The notes under the pieces were generated by a model, which did no database searches, was not told the origin of the DNA, and was given only the letters and a program-made list of their open reading frames with translations. A DNA stretch of 64,000 nt from Pleodorina starrii (lineage: Eukaryota > Chlorophyta > Chlorophyceae > Chlamydomonadales > Volvocaceae). Each line of letters begins with the position of its first letter. Position 1 is the stretch's first letter. Shown here in pieces: positions 46,247 through 58,486 of this stretch. The DNA lies in the NCBI GenBank assembly GCA_030267565.1, contig BRXU01000001.1, positions 5,580,001 to 5,644,000 of the forward strand, written 5' to 3'. A program made the translations under genes and the position numbers.

Positions 46247-47918
46247 TCACGCGGCGCGCATCGCCTTCTCCCGCCACTGCTTGCTCTGTCGCTTCTCCGC
46301 CGCCTGATGCACCCGGTCCGAAACCTCCGGCCGCACCGTATCCCAGGGCCGCTCCGGCGCGCACTCCTGCACCATAAACTCCAGCGTGACGCCCTCCCGC
46401 AGACCCACCGCGCCGCGCCCCTGCGGCCCCCCCAGCAGCCGCTCAGCTTCCCGCATCGCCTGCATGAACACCGCCGACGTCGCCCGCGCCCCTTCCCGGA
46501 CAAAACAGAGGTCCCTGCCCGCGTCCAGCATTTCCCGCCGGGCCTGGAGCGGCGGTAGGAGGGTGCAGAGGGCGAGGGGTGAGCCGGACGAAGTGGCGGA
46601 ACCCCCTCACACACCAGCCACAGTGGATAACCCCCATGCACCAGCCACCAGCCACCACATACACACACCAAGGAACGGATGTAGGGGAGGCGGAGGGGGG
46701 GGGGTAATCGTTGGTTTGGGGCTCGAAGAGATGCCTGCTCCAGCCCCGGAGACGGGCCGTGGCGGGACCGCGGCCGTCGGCTGTCGTTTGGAAGTGGGCG
46801 TCCGTAAGAGCGGCGGTGGGCCCATGGACGGTTCAATACTAGCGGAGATACCTACCTACCAGCCCTCCCTACCAGCCCTACCTACCAGCTGTCAGAACAC
46901 GCGGCTCGCTCCCCTGTGTGTGTGCTCCGCTGCTTGCCTGCCGGCGCTGTGTGCGCCCTGGGTGGACTGGAGGAAGCGCCCCATTGGATGGAGGAGGAGG
47001 AGGACGGCGGCTCCGACGTCAGCACCGGCGGTTGCGGTCTCAGCAGCTGCCCCCGCAGCGCCTGCACGGTGAGCCAGCTGCTGGACGGCCGGTCCAGCGC
47101 CTCCAGCAGCTGAATCAAGCTGTGGAAGGCCTGTCGAGCGGGTGGAGGAGGAGGGGGAGGAGGAGGGGAGGGGGAGGGGAGTAACCCGAAGATGATACCG
47201 CAGCGGAGGGACGTGGGCGACCGAATATTAACTCAGCGGGTGGTGGAGGTAAGAGGAGGCCACATCCGGTTACGGTCTGATATAAGATGTGAAGGAGCCG
47301 GGTGACAGCGGACAGAGGGCCCCAGAGGAACACGCTGGGCGGCGCGCTGGGCAGCGTGGCGGGGGGAGGGTTAGAGGGGAAGGGATGGAAGTGCAGCGTC
47401 GGCGGGGGTAAGGCTGTGGGCGTGCGCCGCACCGTCCGTGCGTCCGTGAGTCGGTTCGTGGGAGGAGGGAGGAGGGAGAGCGGCGACACGAACTCTGACT
47501 CAGACGGGAGGGGCAGCAGCGGCAGGCCGCGACTGCACGCGTGTGGTGGACCGCGGGGACAACCAACGAACCAACCAACCAACGGAACCACCAACCGCTG
47601 AAAACTACCTACCCACGCACCCACCCGTCGCGCGACCTCGGCGTCCGCCTCGGCCCGCAGCAGCAGCTTCCGCTGCCTCCTCGCTGTCTCCGCATCATCC
47701 TGACCCCCTGCAGGAAGCTGCTGTTGCTGTTGCTGTAGTTGCTGTTGCTGCCCTGGAGTCGGAGTAGGAGTCGGAGCAGGTGGGGGTGGGGCCGGGGAGG
47801 GAAACACAGTCCGCAGGGGCAAGAAGTACCGATCAACCAAGTAATGACGGACGATGGTGGCTGCTTTGTTCGGTTGGTCCAAGTGTGGGCCATCGAGGAA
47901 CCGTCTCTGTCCGTCCAT
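46247..47918 (-). pseudogene. Unknown minus-strand gene, unit 3 copy with one-base frameshift
   Basis: Same exons as the unit 2 copy, with the ATG at 47918. In the GGA/GGGGG-rich tract near 47165 one G is missing relative to 36170-36185. The single open frame of unit 2 is therefore split in two here, between about 47115 and 47118. If that tract is intronic the change may be harmless. The last exon 46247-46543 is unchanged. Confidence 0.45.
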
Positions 47919-48356
47919 CACTCAACCTGGCGCCTCGCTCAAAGCTTGCCCGAAAGAAGGAATTCCTAGAAGATGCCCTGGTCATTCTATTTTCCGTGTG
48001 CTTATTTTCCGTGAGGACGAAACCGCGTACTAGAACGAGAAGGTAGCAACGAGGCCGACTGCCTGCGAGTTGATATACGCCGCAATAAGTATCGCTGAAC
48101 CGCCAAACAAACACGAAAAGGCGAGAAAACAACGGGGAACAATGCTGCGGGGAGCTGGTGTCGTACTTTCATCACTTTCAGGGTGACCAATGTACGGCGC
48201 ATGGTTTACAAGGTTTACGGCGCAGCTCTCTTCTTGTACGTATGCCTTGATTGAATTTTCAGACGGTGCATACTTTCCAAAGCATGCAATGTGCAAGTTG
48301 TAAGATGCCTGCGTCAGGACTCTAGGTAGCTGAAGATTCCTGCGTCAGGACTCTAG
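47919..48356. promoter_or_regulatory. Divergent intergenic region, unit 3
   Basis: Third copy of the 440-bp divergent region; it follows the unit 2 version where units 0 and 2 differ. Confidence 0.35.
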
Positions 48357-51300
48357 GCAGCTGAGGCAGCCGGATACGAGGGACAGCCGTTGCACATAGC
48401 AGCGGCCGTCGGCCATGTCGAGGTGCGCTGTGTTGGGCAAACCGCCCCCGTGGACGGCAGCCATGCCCCCCATTCGCCCCATCAGCCTGACAGCTTCCCT
48501 GCTCCTCCTCACAAACCACACGTGCAGCTTAATGCTGCCACAAACCCAACCCGCCTCTCCATTCCTTCGCTGCGGTACCCGGCTTTTTCTTGACCCGGCT
48601 CTCCATTTCCCTCCACTTCTCGTGCCGGCCTGCAGCGTGTTTCGGAGCTGGTCAACGGCCGGTCCAGCTTGGGGATCACCCCGCTGATTTTGGCGGCGGA
48701 GAAGGACGCGGCGGATGCGGTCAGGTACCTGCTCTCCGTGGGTGAGTGGCTGGTTGGAATCCGGGTGGGGGTCCGGCGGGGGGGAGGCGGCGGGTGTTGG
48801 GGTATCGGGTGTGTTCGGTTGAGCTTGGAGAGGAGGGCATGCGTGCAGTAGTGCCTGAACGGGGTCTCCTTGGCCCACGGAGAGCGGTACCGGTCCTGGA
48901 GATGACGATGAGACCGCACCCCGCAACCCGCAGGCGCTGATCCCTGGCTGGGCGACCACGAGGGCCGCATCCCGGCCCACCACGCGGCCAAGGCGGGGGC
49001 CATCCGGGCGCTGCAGATGGGGGCTGAGGGGCGCAGGGGCCGGTGGACCGGGGCTGGGACAGGGAAGGGCAGGGAGGACTTCAGGGGCCGGTCCAGGGAG
49101 GGGGTGCGTGGGGGAGCCGGACTCCCCGGCCCTTCCCCACCTACCGCAGCCTCCCAGCCCACACCAGCCACCAGGGCTGTCACTGTCGCTATGGCGGGCA
49201 CCAACCACTCCCTCACCCCTTGCCTCCCTCCCGCCCTCCCTCGCGAAGTGAAGCGCCTCTCCCCCGTCGGTCGGTCCCCCCCGTCACGCCCCGCCGATGC
49301 CACCCAAGGCTCCTGTCGCCCCGGCGTCTCCCTCGTTATCCCCCTGCCCCCTCTACATCTCTGGCCGCAAGGTTCGTCTACGCCACGTGGGCCAACCGCC
49401 AGTCCGCCATGATGGTGCTCATCGGCTTGGACGCAAACTTCATCACCAGATCGGCCGGTGGCGGCAACGGCGGCGGCAGCAATGGCGGCGGCAGCAACAG
49501 CGGTGGCTGCAGCGGTGACTGCATCATCATCGCCGTTCTCGTCCCAAGGTGTGCAGATGTCGTCCGCGCCGGCATCGCCGTCTCCGGAGAAGGCGGCAGT
49601 GGTTGGGTCCACGGCGATATGCGGCGCCAGCGTCGCGCCGGCGTCGAGCATCGGCGTAGGGGCAACGGCGAGCCTTCTTCCAGCGGCTGCCGCCGTGTCC
49701 GCGACCACCACCGCCGCCGCTCCACGAACCCTTGTGGCCGCCAGCACCAGCACCACCAACGCCGCCGCGATGGAGGGAATGCCCTTTGGCGATTTACACG
49801 CGTCAGACTCGCCCGGGAAGGCGGCGGCGGCGGGTTTGGCGTCGCCGCTGCCGCGGCAGAGGGCTCAGACGCCTTCGGATGGCGGCGGTAGCCGTGGCAG
49901 CGGCAGCGGTAGCGGTAGCGAGGCAGGCGCGACCCATGGGTCCTTCCCACAAGGCCACATGACCCCCGAGGAGCTGCAGCGGCGGAAGGCCAGGGAGGAG
50001 AAGCGCGCTCAGCGGCGGCTGATGTTCAGTCCAGACGGGGAGGTGCTCAAGTCGTCGCCAACGCCGCCGCGGCGGCCTGCCGTGGTACCCCAGATCAGCG
50101 CCTGGCGCCAGGAGACTTTGGCTCCGCTGCTGTGGCAGCGGCTCCGGAACCGCCGCCGGTGCCTGCGGCTGACCCGGCGTCAGCGGTGGCGTATGTGGCG
50201 GCAAGCGCAGGTGACGTCTGACGTGCCGCCGCCGCTTCCCAGTCGTCCGACGAGATGGGACGCCAGCAATGCCGCTGCCGCTGGTGGTGCTGGCGGCGGC
50301 GGCGTCGCCGCGGAGCGCTTGGCGTCGGACTTGGCGGCGGCGTCGGACTTGGCGGCGGCGGCGGCGGCAGTCATGCAGGAATTTGCTGACGCCTTGGCCG
50401 CTGCACGTAGCCGGGCGTCCGCCGCTACCGCACTGCGCAGCGACCCGGGCGGCGCTGCCGCTGTTGCTGTTGCTGTTGCTGCTGCTGAGGCTGAGGCTGA
50501 AGCTGAGGCTGAAGCTGCTGACGCTGCACCGGGCGCGGCAGCGGCGGTCGGCGCCTCCCAGCCCTTCCTTCCGCCACCTCCACCGCCCCCGGCACCACCG
50601 CCACCGCCAATGCACGACGGGGCATCCATTCTTCAGCAGCAGCAGTCGGGCGACGAGCGCACCCGGCTGGACGAGGCAACGCGTTTCGGCGGCGTCCTGC
50701 AGCGGCCGGGGCTGCTGGCGGCGCATCCGGGCAGCTGGGAGGGGCTGCTGATGCGGGCGGAGGAGGAGAGGGCGAGGAGTCATGGGGGCCTAGAAGCTTC
50801 GGCTGCTGTCGAGGTGGGGCAGGGTGAGGTTGGTTTGGCGCCCAGCGGCGCGGTTCGGTTGAGCGCCGGGGGCGGGGCGGGGCGGGACGGGGCGGGGGGT
50901 TGGGGGACCAGCACGATTGCACGGGAGTGGGTAAGGGCGGCTGGCGACTGGGCGGGGCGGGGCGGGGCGGGGCTGGTTCACCTACCATCCAACCAAATCC
51001 CATCGCCCTCTGATTGCCCGACGATGATCGCCCTCCGCCTTCCCGCCCTACACTTGATCGACCGCAAATCTTTCCTCCCTCCCTCCCTCCCTCCCTCCCT
51101 CCCTCCTCGTCCCGCGCCCTCGCCCCGCGCCTCTCCCGCAGACCGCACAACTCGCGCTGATGGGCCTGGCGTCGCTGAAGGGGCAGGAGATGCCGATGCA
51201 GCTCTTTGGATTGCCGTACTGCATCATGACCGACCGGCGTGGTGCTGTACCGGGAGCTCTCGGTAAGACTGCCGTACGCACGCCGTACATACATACGTAC

Positions 51301-51815
51301 ATACATACATACATACACAGACGTGGCCTCTCGCGCCGCAGCTTTAGGAATCATGGGCCCAGTGCCCCTCCGCCACATTCCAGTCCACTCCACTCCACTC
51401 CACTCTGTTCCTCGGGAGGGCCCACCGTGCTGTCGCCTCGTCCACAGCGCCCCCCAGCTGCACCCGGGACCCCCCCTGGACCCCCCTGGAACCCCTCCAC
51501 GCCCCCGCCGCCTCCCACGCCCGCAGTGACTCATTCATCTATAAAGGAGCAGATCACTCCCTGAACCCCCCACTCCCTGAACCCCCCACTCCCTGAACTC
51601 CCACTCCCTGAACTCCCACTCCCGCCGCCGCTCCCGCCTGTAGGAAGTTGGATGCGCGGGAGCTCCGGCCCCGCCCCTCCCACCCCTGGTGGCTGCCAAC
51701 CTGCTGTTGCGCTGGCTGCACTTCGTCCCGCGGTTCTGGCTGCTGGTGCCTGAGGAGGGCTGGCTGGGCGCCAACGTGGCGCGGCAGAGGACAGCAGCGG
51801 CAGAGGACAGCAGCA

Positions 51816-51852
<37 letters not shown>

Positions 51853-53117
51853 CGCCTTGGGGGCCGTCCTCCCGGCGGACGCTGAGTCACCATCCGCCCG
51901 GCGGCAACCAAGTGGACGTGCAGGGCCCCGAGGCCGCGGCCCTGCTGCTGGTGCTGCTGCTCGCGCAGCCCGCAGTGGTCAGGAAGCAGATGGATGCGTT
52001 GTTTCAGCTGCAGGACGGCGACGACGGGGCCGCGGCGGCGCCCGGTGCCGCGTCGTCCGCGGCGGCGCCCGATGCGGCCACCGCAGCGGCGGCGGAGGCG
52101 ACGGCGGTGGCGAGCTCGGGAGCCAAGGGCAAGAAGGTGAAGCGGGAGGGACGGGGCGGTGGGGGTGGGGGTGGGGGACGGTGCTGGTGGGGGTGGGGGT
52201 GCGGCGGCGGCGGCGGGTTGAGGAGGTAATGGGGGCTTTTACTGATGACCTCGGTGTCGGGCGAGAGTAAGGGCTGTTGTGGTTTGGGTTTTGAGTCTAG
52301 CGAGGGTTTCGCGCGTGAGGGGCTCAAAGAGCAGGGGCAGGAGCAGGGGGGCCCAGTCGGCTTGGCGAGGAGCTACCGGCCTCGCTGCCGCCTGGTCTCC
52401 GGCAAAGCCTGGCTTGTCTTGGTCCGACTGTCTGTCTAGGACTGCAGCACCGTGGCCCCGGGGGGGATGCCCCATCTCCATCCCCTTATCCAGCTCCATC
52501 CCACCTGTCGCATGGGGCCATTCGTGTGCGTCTCCAGGCGCGGCTCTCGTCGCGGCGCTGCCCCCCCCCCAATGCACCCACAGCCCTGCGGCCTGCTACC
52601 CTCTTCCCTCATGACCTCATCCCCATCCCAACCCCCCTGGCTCGCCGCGTCTCGCCCCGCGCAGGGCCGGGCCCACGCGCTGGCGGCAGCGGTGGGAGCC
52701 GTCTGCGGGGGCGGTCGGTCGGGGTCGCGATCGTCGGGATGTGGGTCGGCGGCGGCGGCAGCTCGTGGAGAGGAGGAGGTTTCGGAGCAGCAGCTGCGTC
52801 TGCGGCTGTCGGTGCACCGGGGCCACCTCCGTCATGCTCTGTACGACATGGTGGATGTGCCGACCGGCCGCAGCGCAGAGCCGCAGCGGGTCACAATCAC
52901 GGCGACCAGCAAGTGCGTGAGATTGAGATTGAGATGGGGGGGGGAGGGGGCCCGGGCAGGCAGGCCGGGCAGGTGGGCGGGCAGGCGTGTGGGCGGGCAG
53001 GCGGGCGTGTGGGCGGGCAGGCGGGCGGGCATGTGGGCTGCGTTTGCTTTCCGCGCAGTTCTAGGTGCAGGCCCAGACGCAGCAGCGCGGTCGGATCATG
53101 GGGTCGCGCTGGGGTGC

Positions 53118-53150
<33 letters not shown>

Positions 53151-53502
53151 GTGTCCACCCAGTCACCCCTCCCATACGCGCCCGCCGTCCGGCCTTGACC
53201 TGCCTCGACCTGCCTCGACCTGCCCGCCGCCCCCCGCTGCGGCTATCGTCTGTATCGCTCCCGCCCCCAGGCTTTCCCAACAGACCAAGCTCGTCCGGAA
53301 GGCTCTAGTGGAGCAGCAGGCCCGCGTGTTTGAGCTCCGAGCGCAAGGCGTGGAGGGCTTGCAGCGGGCACTGCGGCGGGTGCAGCAGGTACGCAACGGA
53401 GCGTGGGTTGGTTGGTGGGTTGGTTGGTTGGTTGCTGTTGCGCGTACCCTGGGATGCCCGAGCGACCGGCAGACGGCTCGGTGCGGGGACGGGGATGGTC
53501 GC

Positions 53503-53542
<40 letters not shown>

Positions 53543-53848
53543 ATGGAAGGAAGTAGGCAGAAGGTAGGAAGGTATGAAGGTACGGTATCCGTGGGACCGG
53601 AGGGCCGCGTCCCGGGCAGCTGCACATCTGCACCGGTAAAGTGCGTTGGCTGCGTATTCTGGATGGGCCCGTACGGTAGTTGTGCCTTGTCGCTGTCCTG
53701 CTAATTTGCTGCCTTGTGGGCCGTTTTGTCCGGGTTCCGTCGTTCGCCTCCCCAGGCGCCGCTGCCTCCCGCCCCGCCGCCCATCGCTGCGGTTTTGCCC
53801 TTTGATAATTGCCGTCGTCCTCCGTCGTCCTCCGTCGTCCTGCGGTGA
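48357..53848 (+). CDS. Ankyrin-repeat protein, unit 3 copy (best preserved)
   Basis: Exons in phase: 48357-48422, 48636-48741 and 48934 onward (ankyrin repeats). The linker exon runs from about 49372 to 50813, then 51142-51262. After a B' exon starting at 51644 come 52665-52912, 53271-53388 (lysine codon split AA|G across the join) and 53756-53848, with a TGA stop. The linker frame is unbroken, unlike unit 2, and the acceptor at 52662-52664 is intact, unlike unit 0. It is therefore the copy most likely to be functional. Hydrophobic stretches LLLRWLHFVPRFWLLV and LLLVLLLAQPAVV could be buried helices or membrane segments. The gene might instead continue past the array edge through an exon-like piece at 54042-54178. 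Confidence 0.5.
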
Positions 53849-54023
53849 CTAACAAGCCCGCCACGAATCTGTCTGTGCGCCCCACCGGTCGTTCGCGCGT
53901 TAGTCCGCCTTCGTCATAAACGCACATGCCGTATTCGCAGCCGCTGATCATGAGGTACACCCACCCACACCCACACCCACACATACCGTAAACACACATA
54001 CCCACCCACACCTACACCCACAC

Positions 54024-54178
54024 ACCCATACACACACGCAGGTGTGCAGGGACATGCGTGCACAGCAGCGGGACCTGTTCGTGCAGCCGACCCGTCTGTG
54101 CGTTTCGACCGAGGAGGAGGAGGAGGACGTGGACGACAAGGCGGGAGCGAGGCAGCAGCGCCAACCAGCATGGCCTAA
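54024..54178 (+). other. Native sequence beyond the array edge, one exon-like piece
   Basis: After the CCCACAC tract a CGCAG acceptor at 54037-54041 is followed by an open frame with QQRDLFVQPTRLCV and an EEEEEDVDDK run, ending near 54178. In the other units segment D occupies this position. It may be the original continuation of the ankyrin gene, although phase with the upstream exons could not be confirmed. Confidence 0.4.
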
Positions 54179-54221
54179 GCATCACACACATCAACTTTGG
54201 GTACTAAGCAAGGGTCGCCAT

Positions 54222-55034
54222 CTACAAATGGGTCACCATCAGCACTGTAAACCCCAAGCAACAACACAACCAACTTGTCATCTCATCTACCTGACACAAA
54301 AAATCTGAACATCCTATCTGGTTGAATGGGAATGCAATGTCATCACTAAAGGGGCCAATAGCACTATACACCACAAATGGTTTCCACCCAAGCAAGGCAG
54401 TGCACAAGTATGAATCCCCTACCAACACACGCACCCTCTCACCCTGAAATGAAAGTATGTAGCTGCAGAATGGAGCCCCACTGATGAGTCATACCTGGCC
54501 TCACCGGACACCATGGAGGCTGAGCTGAACCCCAGTTGAATATAAATGACACATGATCAGCACTTGACGGAATGGCAACAGTATGTAACACATATGGGAT
54601 GCTGGATGCCTCAAGGTGACCCAATAACAATGCCTCTTTAGGCAGTACATTGAAATCAACATGTAACCGGGTATGTAACCACGACTTGAACAACCACCCT
54701 CCAGGGTGATACATTATCCGGATTGGCAGACCCACAGGGCTCACACTGTTAATTATTACCATGGGATGGAAGCCAGGACATACCTGAAGGAGTGCAAGCC
54801 ATCGGGCTGGCAATAGTGTATGCTCCCCAATGTTACTGTGCGAGCCACATGCTGGCCAGCCTCCTCTGCAGCCTGCTGTTGCTGAGGTACCCCCACAGGA
54901 AACACCTGGATGAGCACTCTTGGACTGCAGCTTTTGGTGTCTTCGATTGTGAAGGTTGCTGCACATCTCCTCCATCCTGCCTGTGATATCAGGATTGCAA
55001 GGGCACAGGAGTGCAACCAAGAAAGGTAACTCAA
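54222..55034 (-). pseudogene. Unrecognised minus-strand coding remnant with short introns
   Basis: The minus strand reads FPVGVPQQQQAAEE, then a frame with LPIRIMYHPGGWLFKSWL and HVDFNVLPKEALLLGHL, then RVLVGDSYLCTALLGWKPF. Two introns of about 51 and 46 nt fit between them: GTATGA...TTTCAG at about 54447-54497 and GTAGAT...TTACAG at about 54247-54293. After the second the frame hits a stop almost at once. Introns this short and the lower GC differ from every other gene here, pointing to a mobile element or a transferred fragment. No family recognised. Confidence 0.4.
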
Positions 55035-55186
55035 AGGGGAGCCTTATGATTCATTGATGACATGTCTCATGAACATGCATGCTGGGGGGTGCTTTGAATC
55101 CCCTGTACATTGTCAGCAACATCACACCCGCATGTGCCTGCTGCACATGCTACCGTACCGATGCAATCTTTTTGTGACATGGTTCT

Positions 55187-55789
55187 TTTGCGAGGCCAGA
55201 AATATTTTTAAATTTAGATCTGTAAACGCTGATATTTTGCGAGGCGCCGGTAGGAGTTTATTTCTGAACTTTTGAAAATTGTGAGCCCGTGAGCAGTGTA
55301 TACACGTTTGCGAACTCACATCTTATTGTCAGTGCAAAGGCATCGAATTCTACTAAAAGAAGTTGGACATACCGGGTGCCATACCTGCTTCACACCACCC
55401 ATTCACCCCACAGCCACGGGCTTGGCCTTGAGCTGCTTGCCTTTCACAGCAGCCTTCCCATGTTCCCGGCCCCCCTCACCCGTGCAGCAGTCTGCCCACC
55501 CGCTCCCCCTGCTGCCCCTCCTCCCCGCCTGCCACGTCCTCTTGCCGGTTGAGACGGGCCGGCCCCCGTTGGCTCCACCACCGTCGCCGCCTCTACTCCC
55601 CGACCGGCCGTGCCCACCATAGCCCCGGTAGCCCCTCCCCGCCGGCCCCTACAGCAGCGCCCCCACCACCCGCGGCTCGCGGCAAATAAAATATATATTC
55701 GTGAGAAGATTTTGCGAGATGGGAGTTTTTTTTGAAACTTTTAAAAATTTGCGAGGGACCCTTTCGAGTTTTGTTTGACACTTTGCGAG
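55187..55789. repeat. Cluster of TTTGCGAG motifs in AT-rich DNA
   Basis: TTTGCGAG occurs at 55187, 55236, 55711, 55748 and 55782. Around the second and third, longer stretches are also related (GGAGTTT followed by an AACTTTT run), as if two diverged copies of a 45-90 bp repeat flank a GC-rich insert at 55380-55690. No gene is supported in 55035-56120. Confidence 0.45.
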
Positions 55790-56122
55790 GTCCCAAACAG
55801 TTAATTATTTATTCGCAAAAAGATTGCGTCGGTACGGTATTCTGAAAGTCAGCTTTTCGGTGCCAACCATGATACATACTCGCAAGCATTCACTGGCCTG
55901 TCTATCACACACTCTATCTGAGCGCTAGCCTATGCCAGAGCATACCTTGGCTGGGTGGACACGGCATGGAGCATGGATAACCCCATCCACTACTACCCTA
56001 TTCCTGCTGCCCATGTTATCCCACATGGTGCTGTACATCCGCTACCTCCCCCACCCGCTGGTCAATTGATCCGCAAAATAGTTGCACTTTCAGGAATGGA
56101 GGACCTGTTCAGTGAAGTAATA

Positions 56123-57765
56123 AGCAAGTGAAGCCATTCCCCAACCCTACCCAGTCGAACTTACCATACTGATGGATGGTTAGCAATGAAACCGAAGAGT
56201 TCCTGGTTATTGACCGCCAGCCCCGGCTGGTAAACCGTGTCCTGCTTGGCGAACGGAGCGGGCGGGGTAGCGTGTAGCCGCCCGCCGGAGATCCGAGCCA
56301 GGCGGCCGCTCGCCACACCCAAGGGCGGCACCATCCGCACAGTGTTGTGGTTGGGGCCGGTGCCGAGAGGTTAAGGATGCGAAGGGAGACGAGACGAGGA
56401 AATCTGCAACGGTGTACAGGAGACACATACACCACCTCACACTACCCCGTTCACCCAAAACCCGCTTCACACCTGGCCAGCGGGGCCCAGCTGCGGAAGA
56501 CCGGCGGAGAAGCTCAGATTGAGCAGGGGAAATGCTGAGGCGCCAATCGGTCGAACTGGCGGCATGGCAGGTACAAACCCTGGGGAACCAGAGAAGAGTG
56601 AGCGTAGAGCGGTTAGCACCTGAGCTAGACCCCGACAGAAAACGCCGGCCCCGAGGACAGCTCATCGGGCTGCAGATGGGAACCGGGACCTCGGCACATA
56701 AACAAGGTGCGTGGCGGAGTGGCCAAGGCTGTGGATGTGCAACACTCACCGAAAAGAGAGGCCCTGGAGTACCCGGAACACCTGGGAAGAGGCTGCGAGC
56801 GGGGCCAAGCTCGGGGGCGCCAAAGGCCCGAAGTTGGCGCCAAGAGCCTGCAACCGAGCGCGAAGTAGGGTCGGTCCAGATGGATAAGGTGCCGACTCGG
56901 CCCAGCATGGGCTAACGCACCGGCGGCAGGAGAGGCGACACCCCGACAGAGAACCCTGGCCAGCCGCTGGCGGGGACCGGCGACTGCAGCAACACATTAG
57001 CGCCGAAGGTCATTAGCAGCCCCGGGGTAGAGCGGTGCCCGATCACCTAAGGGCGTACCTGTAGCGGAGACAGATGCGGGAAGCAGAAAGCACCTGCCAA
57101 GGCGGGAACGCCAAAAAACGGGAAAACCTGTGGGACTGACAGGCAACCACCACCCGGCCGTCCGGCCGGATGCGTGAGAGAGAGAGAGAGAAACTAGCAG
57201 AGTCAGCAGCGGCACGAAACGCAATAGCAGAGACGCGCACGATCCGATCCAAGCAAAGGGAGTCGGCCCATCCATGAAATGACATGCGTTACACCCAGGC
57301 CAGGCCGCCACCCAGGCCGCCACGCGGGCTTCACCGAACACCGGGTCACACAGACTCTGAGTAAACGAAGTTAAGGATATCACGCACCGTTGCTCCAAAC
57401 ACAAGGTTCTGAGCTTATGTGCCAGCTGTGGAGTCCTTGATACGACGGCGGCCCTTCGCATCCCAACTGGCACGCACCGCCCTCTCCTGGACATCTCTCT
57501 AATGGGTGCGCAAGCGGGTGCACAGTATGACTGTCAAACCACCCGCCACGGTGGTTCCCTACTGTGAGTAGTGCGACAACCGCTCCATGGCCGAGCGAAG
57601 CGCCACTTCCCTGGCATTTCCTGTTTTCCTCCAAATATGCGCTGTAATACAATGCCAATTACGCCATCAAAAACGTCGGGTCAGTGCAAAAGATAAATAA
57701 ATCATGGCGTCGAGGAAAGGCAGGCAGACGGAAAGGCAGGAAAACCCGAAGGGCCGCGACCAGCC
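56123..57765. repeat. Dispersed repeat element, long copy
   Basis: Ends match 581-652 and 675-1003 (see the short copy). The interior, about 56194-57427, is unique in the window. It is GC-rich and contains several overlapping frames on both strands, none with a recognised domain. The telomere-type tracts that flank the short copy are absent here. Probably a non-autonomous transposable element. Confidence 0.6.
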
Positions 57766-58486
57766 GCGACCTACAACTCACTTACCAGCACAACGCTAGC
57801 TCCAAATATATGTTGTTGAGGGCCATCAGCATCGCTGTTAAACTACTACACGATGCACACTATCTATCAGTGCAACCTATCTATCCATCAGCAGGGACTC
57901 TACATGCCCAGAGGAATGCATGCTGCACGAAGAAGCGAACTAATTCGTCGTCTTATGCTGTGGCATTACAAAAAAGGTGATAAACAACCCACATAAGCTT
58001 CAGCTCATCAAACATAAGAAGCTGCTCGATATGATCATGATGTAATCTGTAACCTACGAGCGACTTGCTATCTGAAGAGATGTTTGCTTACAGTAAAAGC
58101 TTACAGTGGGGTAACGTACAAAAAAGGGGGATGCAGTGAACGAAGCAGCCGCCGTACGGGCCGCGCGAGGACGTTCCAAGCTTGATCAAGACGTGCTGAG
58201 CGCACCCAAAACCTACTGAGAAGAGAAGATCATGACGGAAAGTCCGGCACAAAAACTGGCAGTGCGGCGGAGTTAAAATTGTAATTTTCGAAACCTAACC
58301 TAACCTCGCCATCTGTTTATTATTAAAGGATAAAGTTGTAAGATAGTACCTGCACAGAAGGAGTCAGACCAAGAGTTTGTCATCCGCCTGCTGCCCACCT
58401 CCGCAAGCGAGTGCCTGCAATACGGTGCAACCGAGTGCAACCGAAAGCAACTAACCCCCCGAGCCTCGGACCCCTTTCAAAAACAT
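57766..58486. other. AT-richer stretch before the retrotransposon, possible 5' LTR
   Basis: No gene is seen. If the primer-binding site at 58487 is right, the 5' long terminal repeat should end at about 58485 (ends ...AACA) and lie within this stretch. Its second copy would be outside the window, so the LTR cannot be confirmed. Confidence 0.25.

Larger units (their letters stand above)
43032..54023. repeat. Duplicated block, unit 3 (full length, about 10,992 bp)
   Basis: Segments are D 43032-44202, C 44203-47629, A 47630-51281 and B' 51282-54023. Identity ends inside a CCCACAC tract. Beyond it the sequence is unlike segment D, so this is the right edge of the array. Three substitutions in the last 160 bp (near 53879, 53914 and 53992) set this B' end apart from the others. 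Confidence 0.92.

Noticed and set aside
52665..52912. HECT ubiquitin-ligase domain in the ankyrin gene
   Set aside because: Only one short segment (VHRGHLRHAL) recalls the start of that domain; no catalytic Cys region or C-lobe is visible, so I did not name it.
56704..56750. tRNA-like sequence (GTGGCGGAGTGGCCAAGG)
   Set aside because: It resembles a box A, but no box B or acceptor-stem pairing is found at the right distance.
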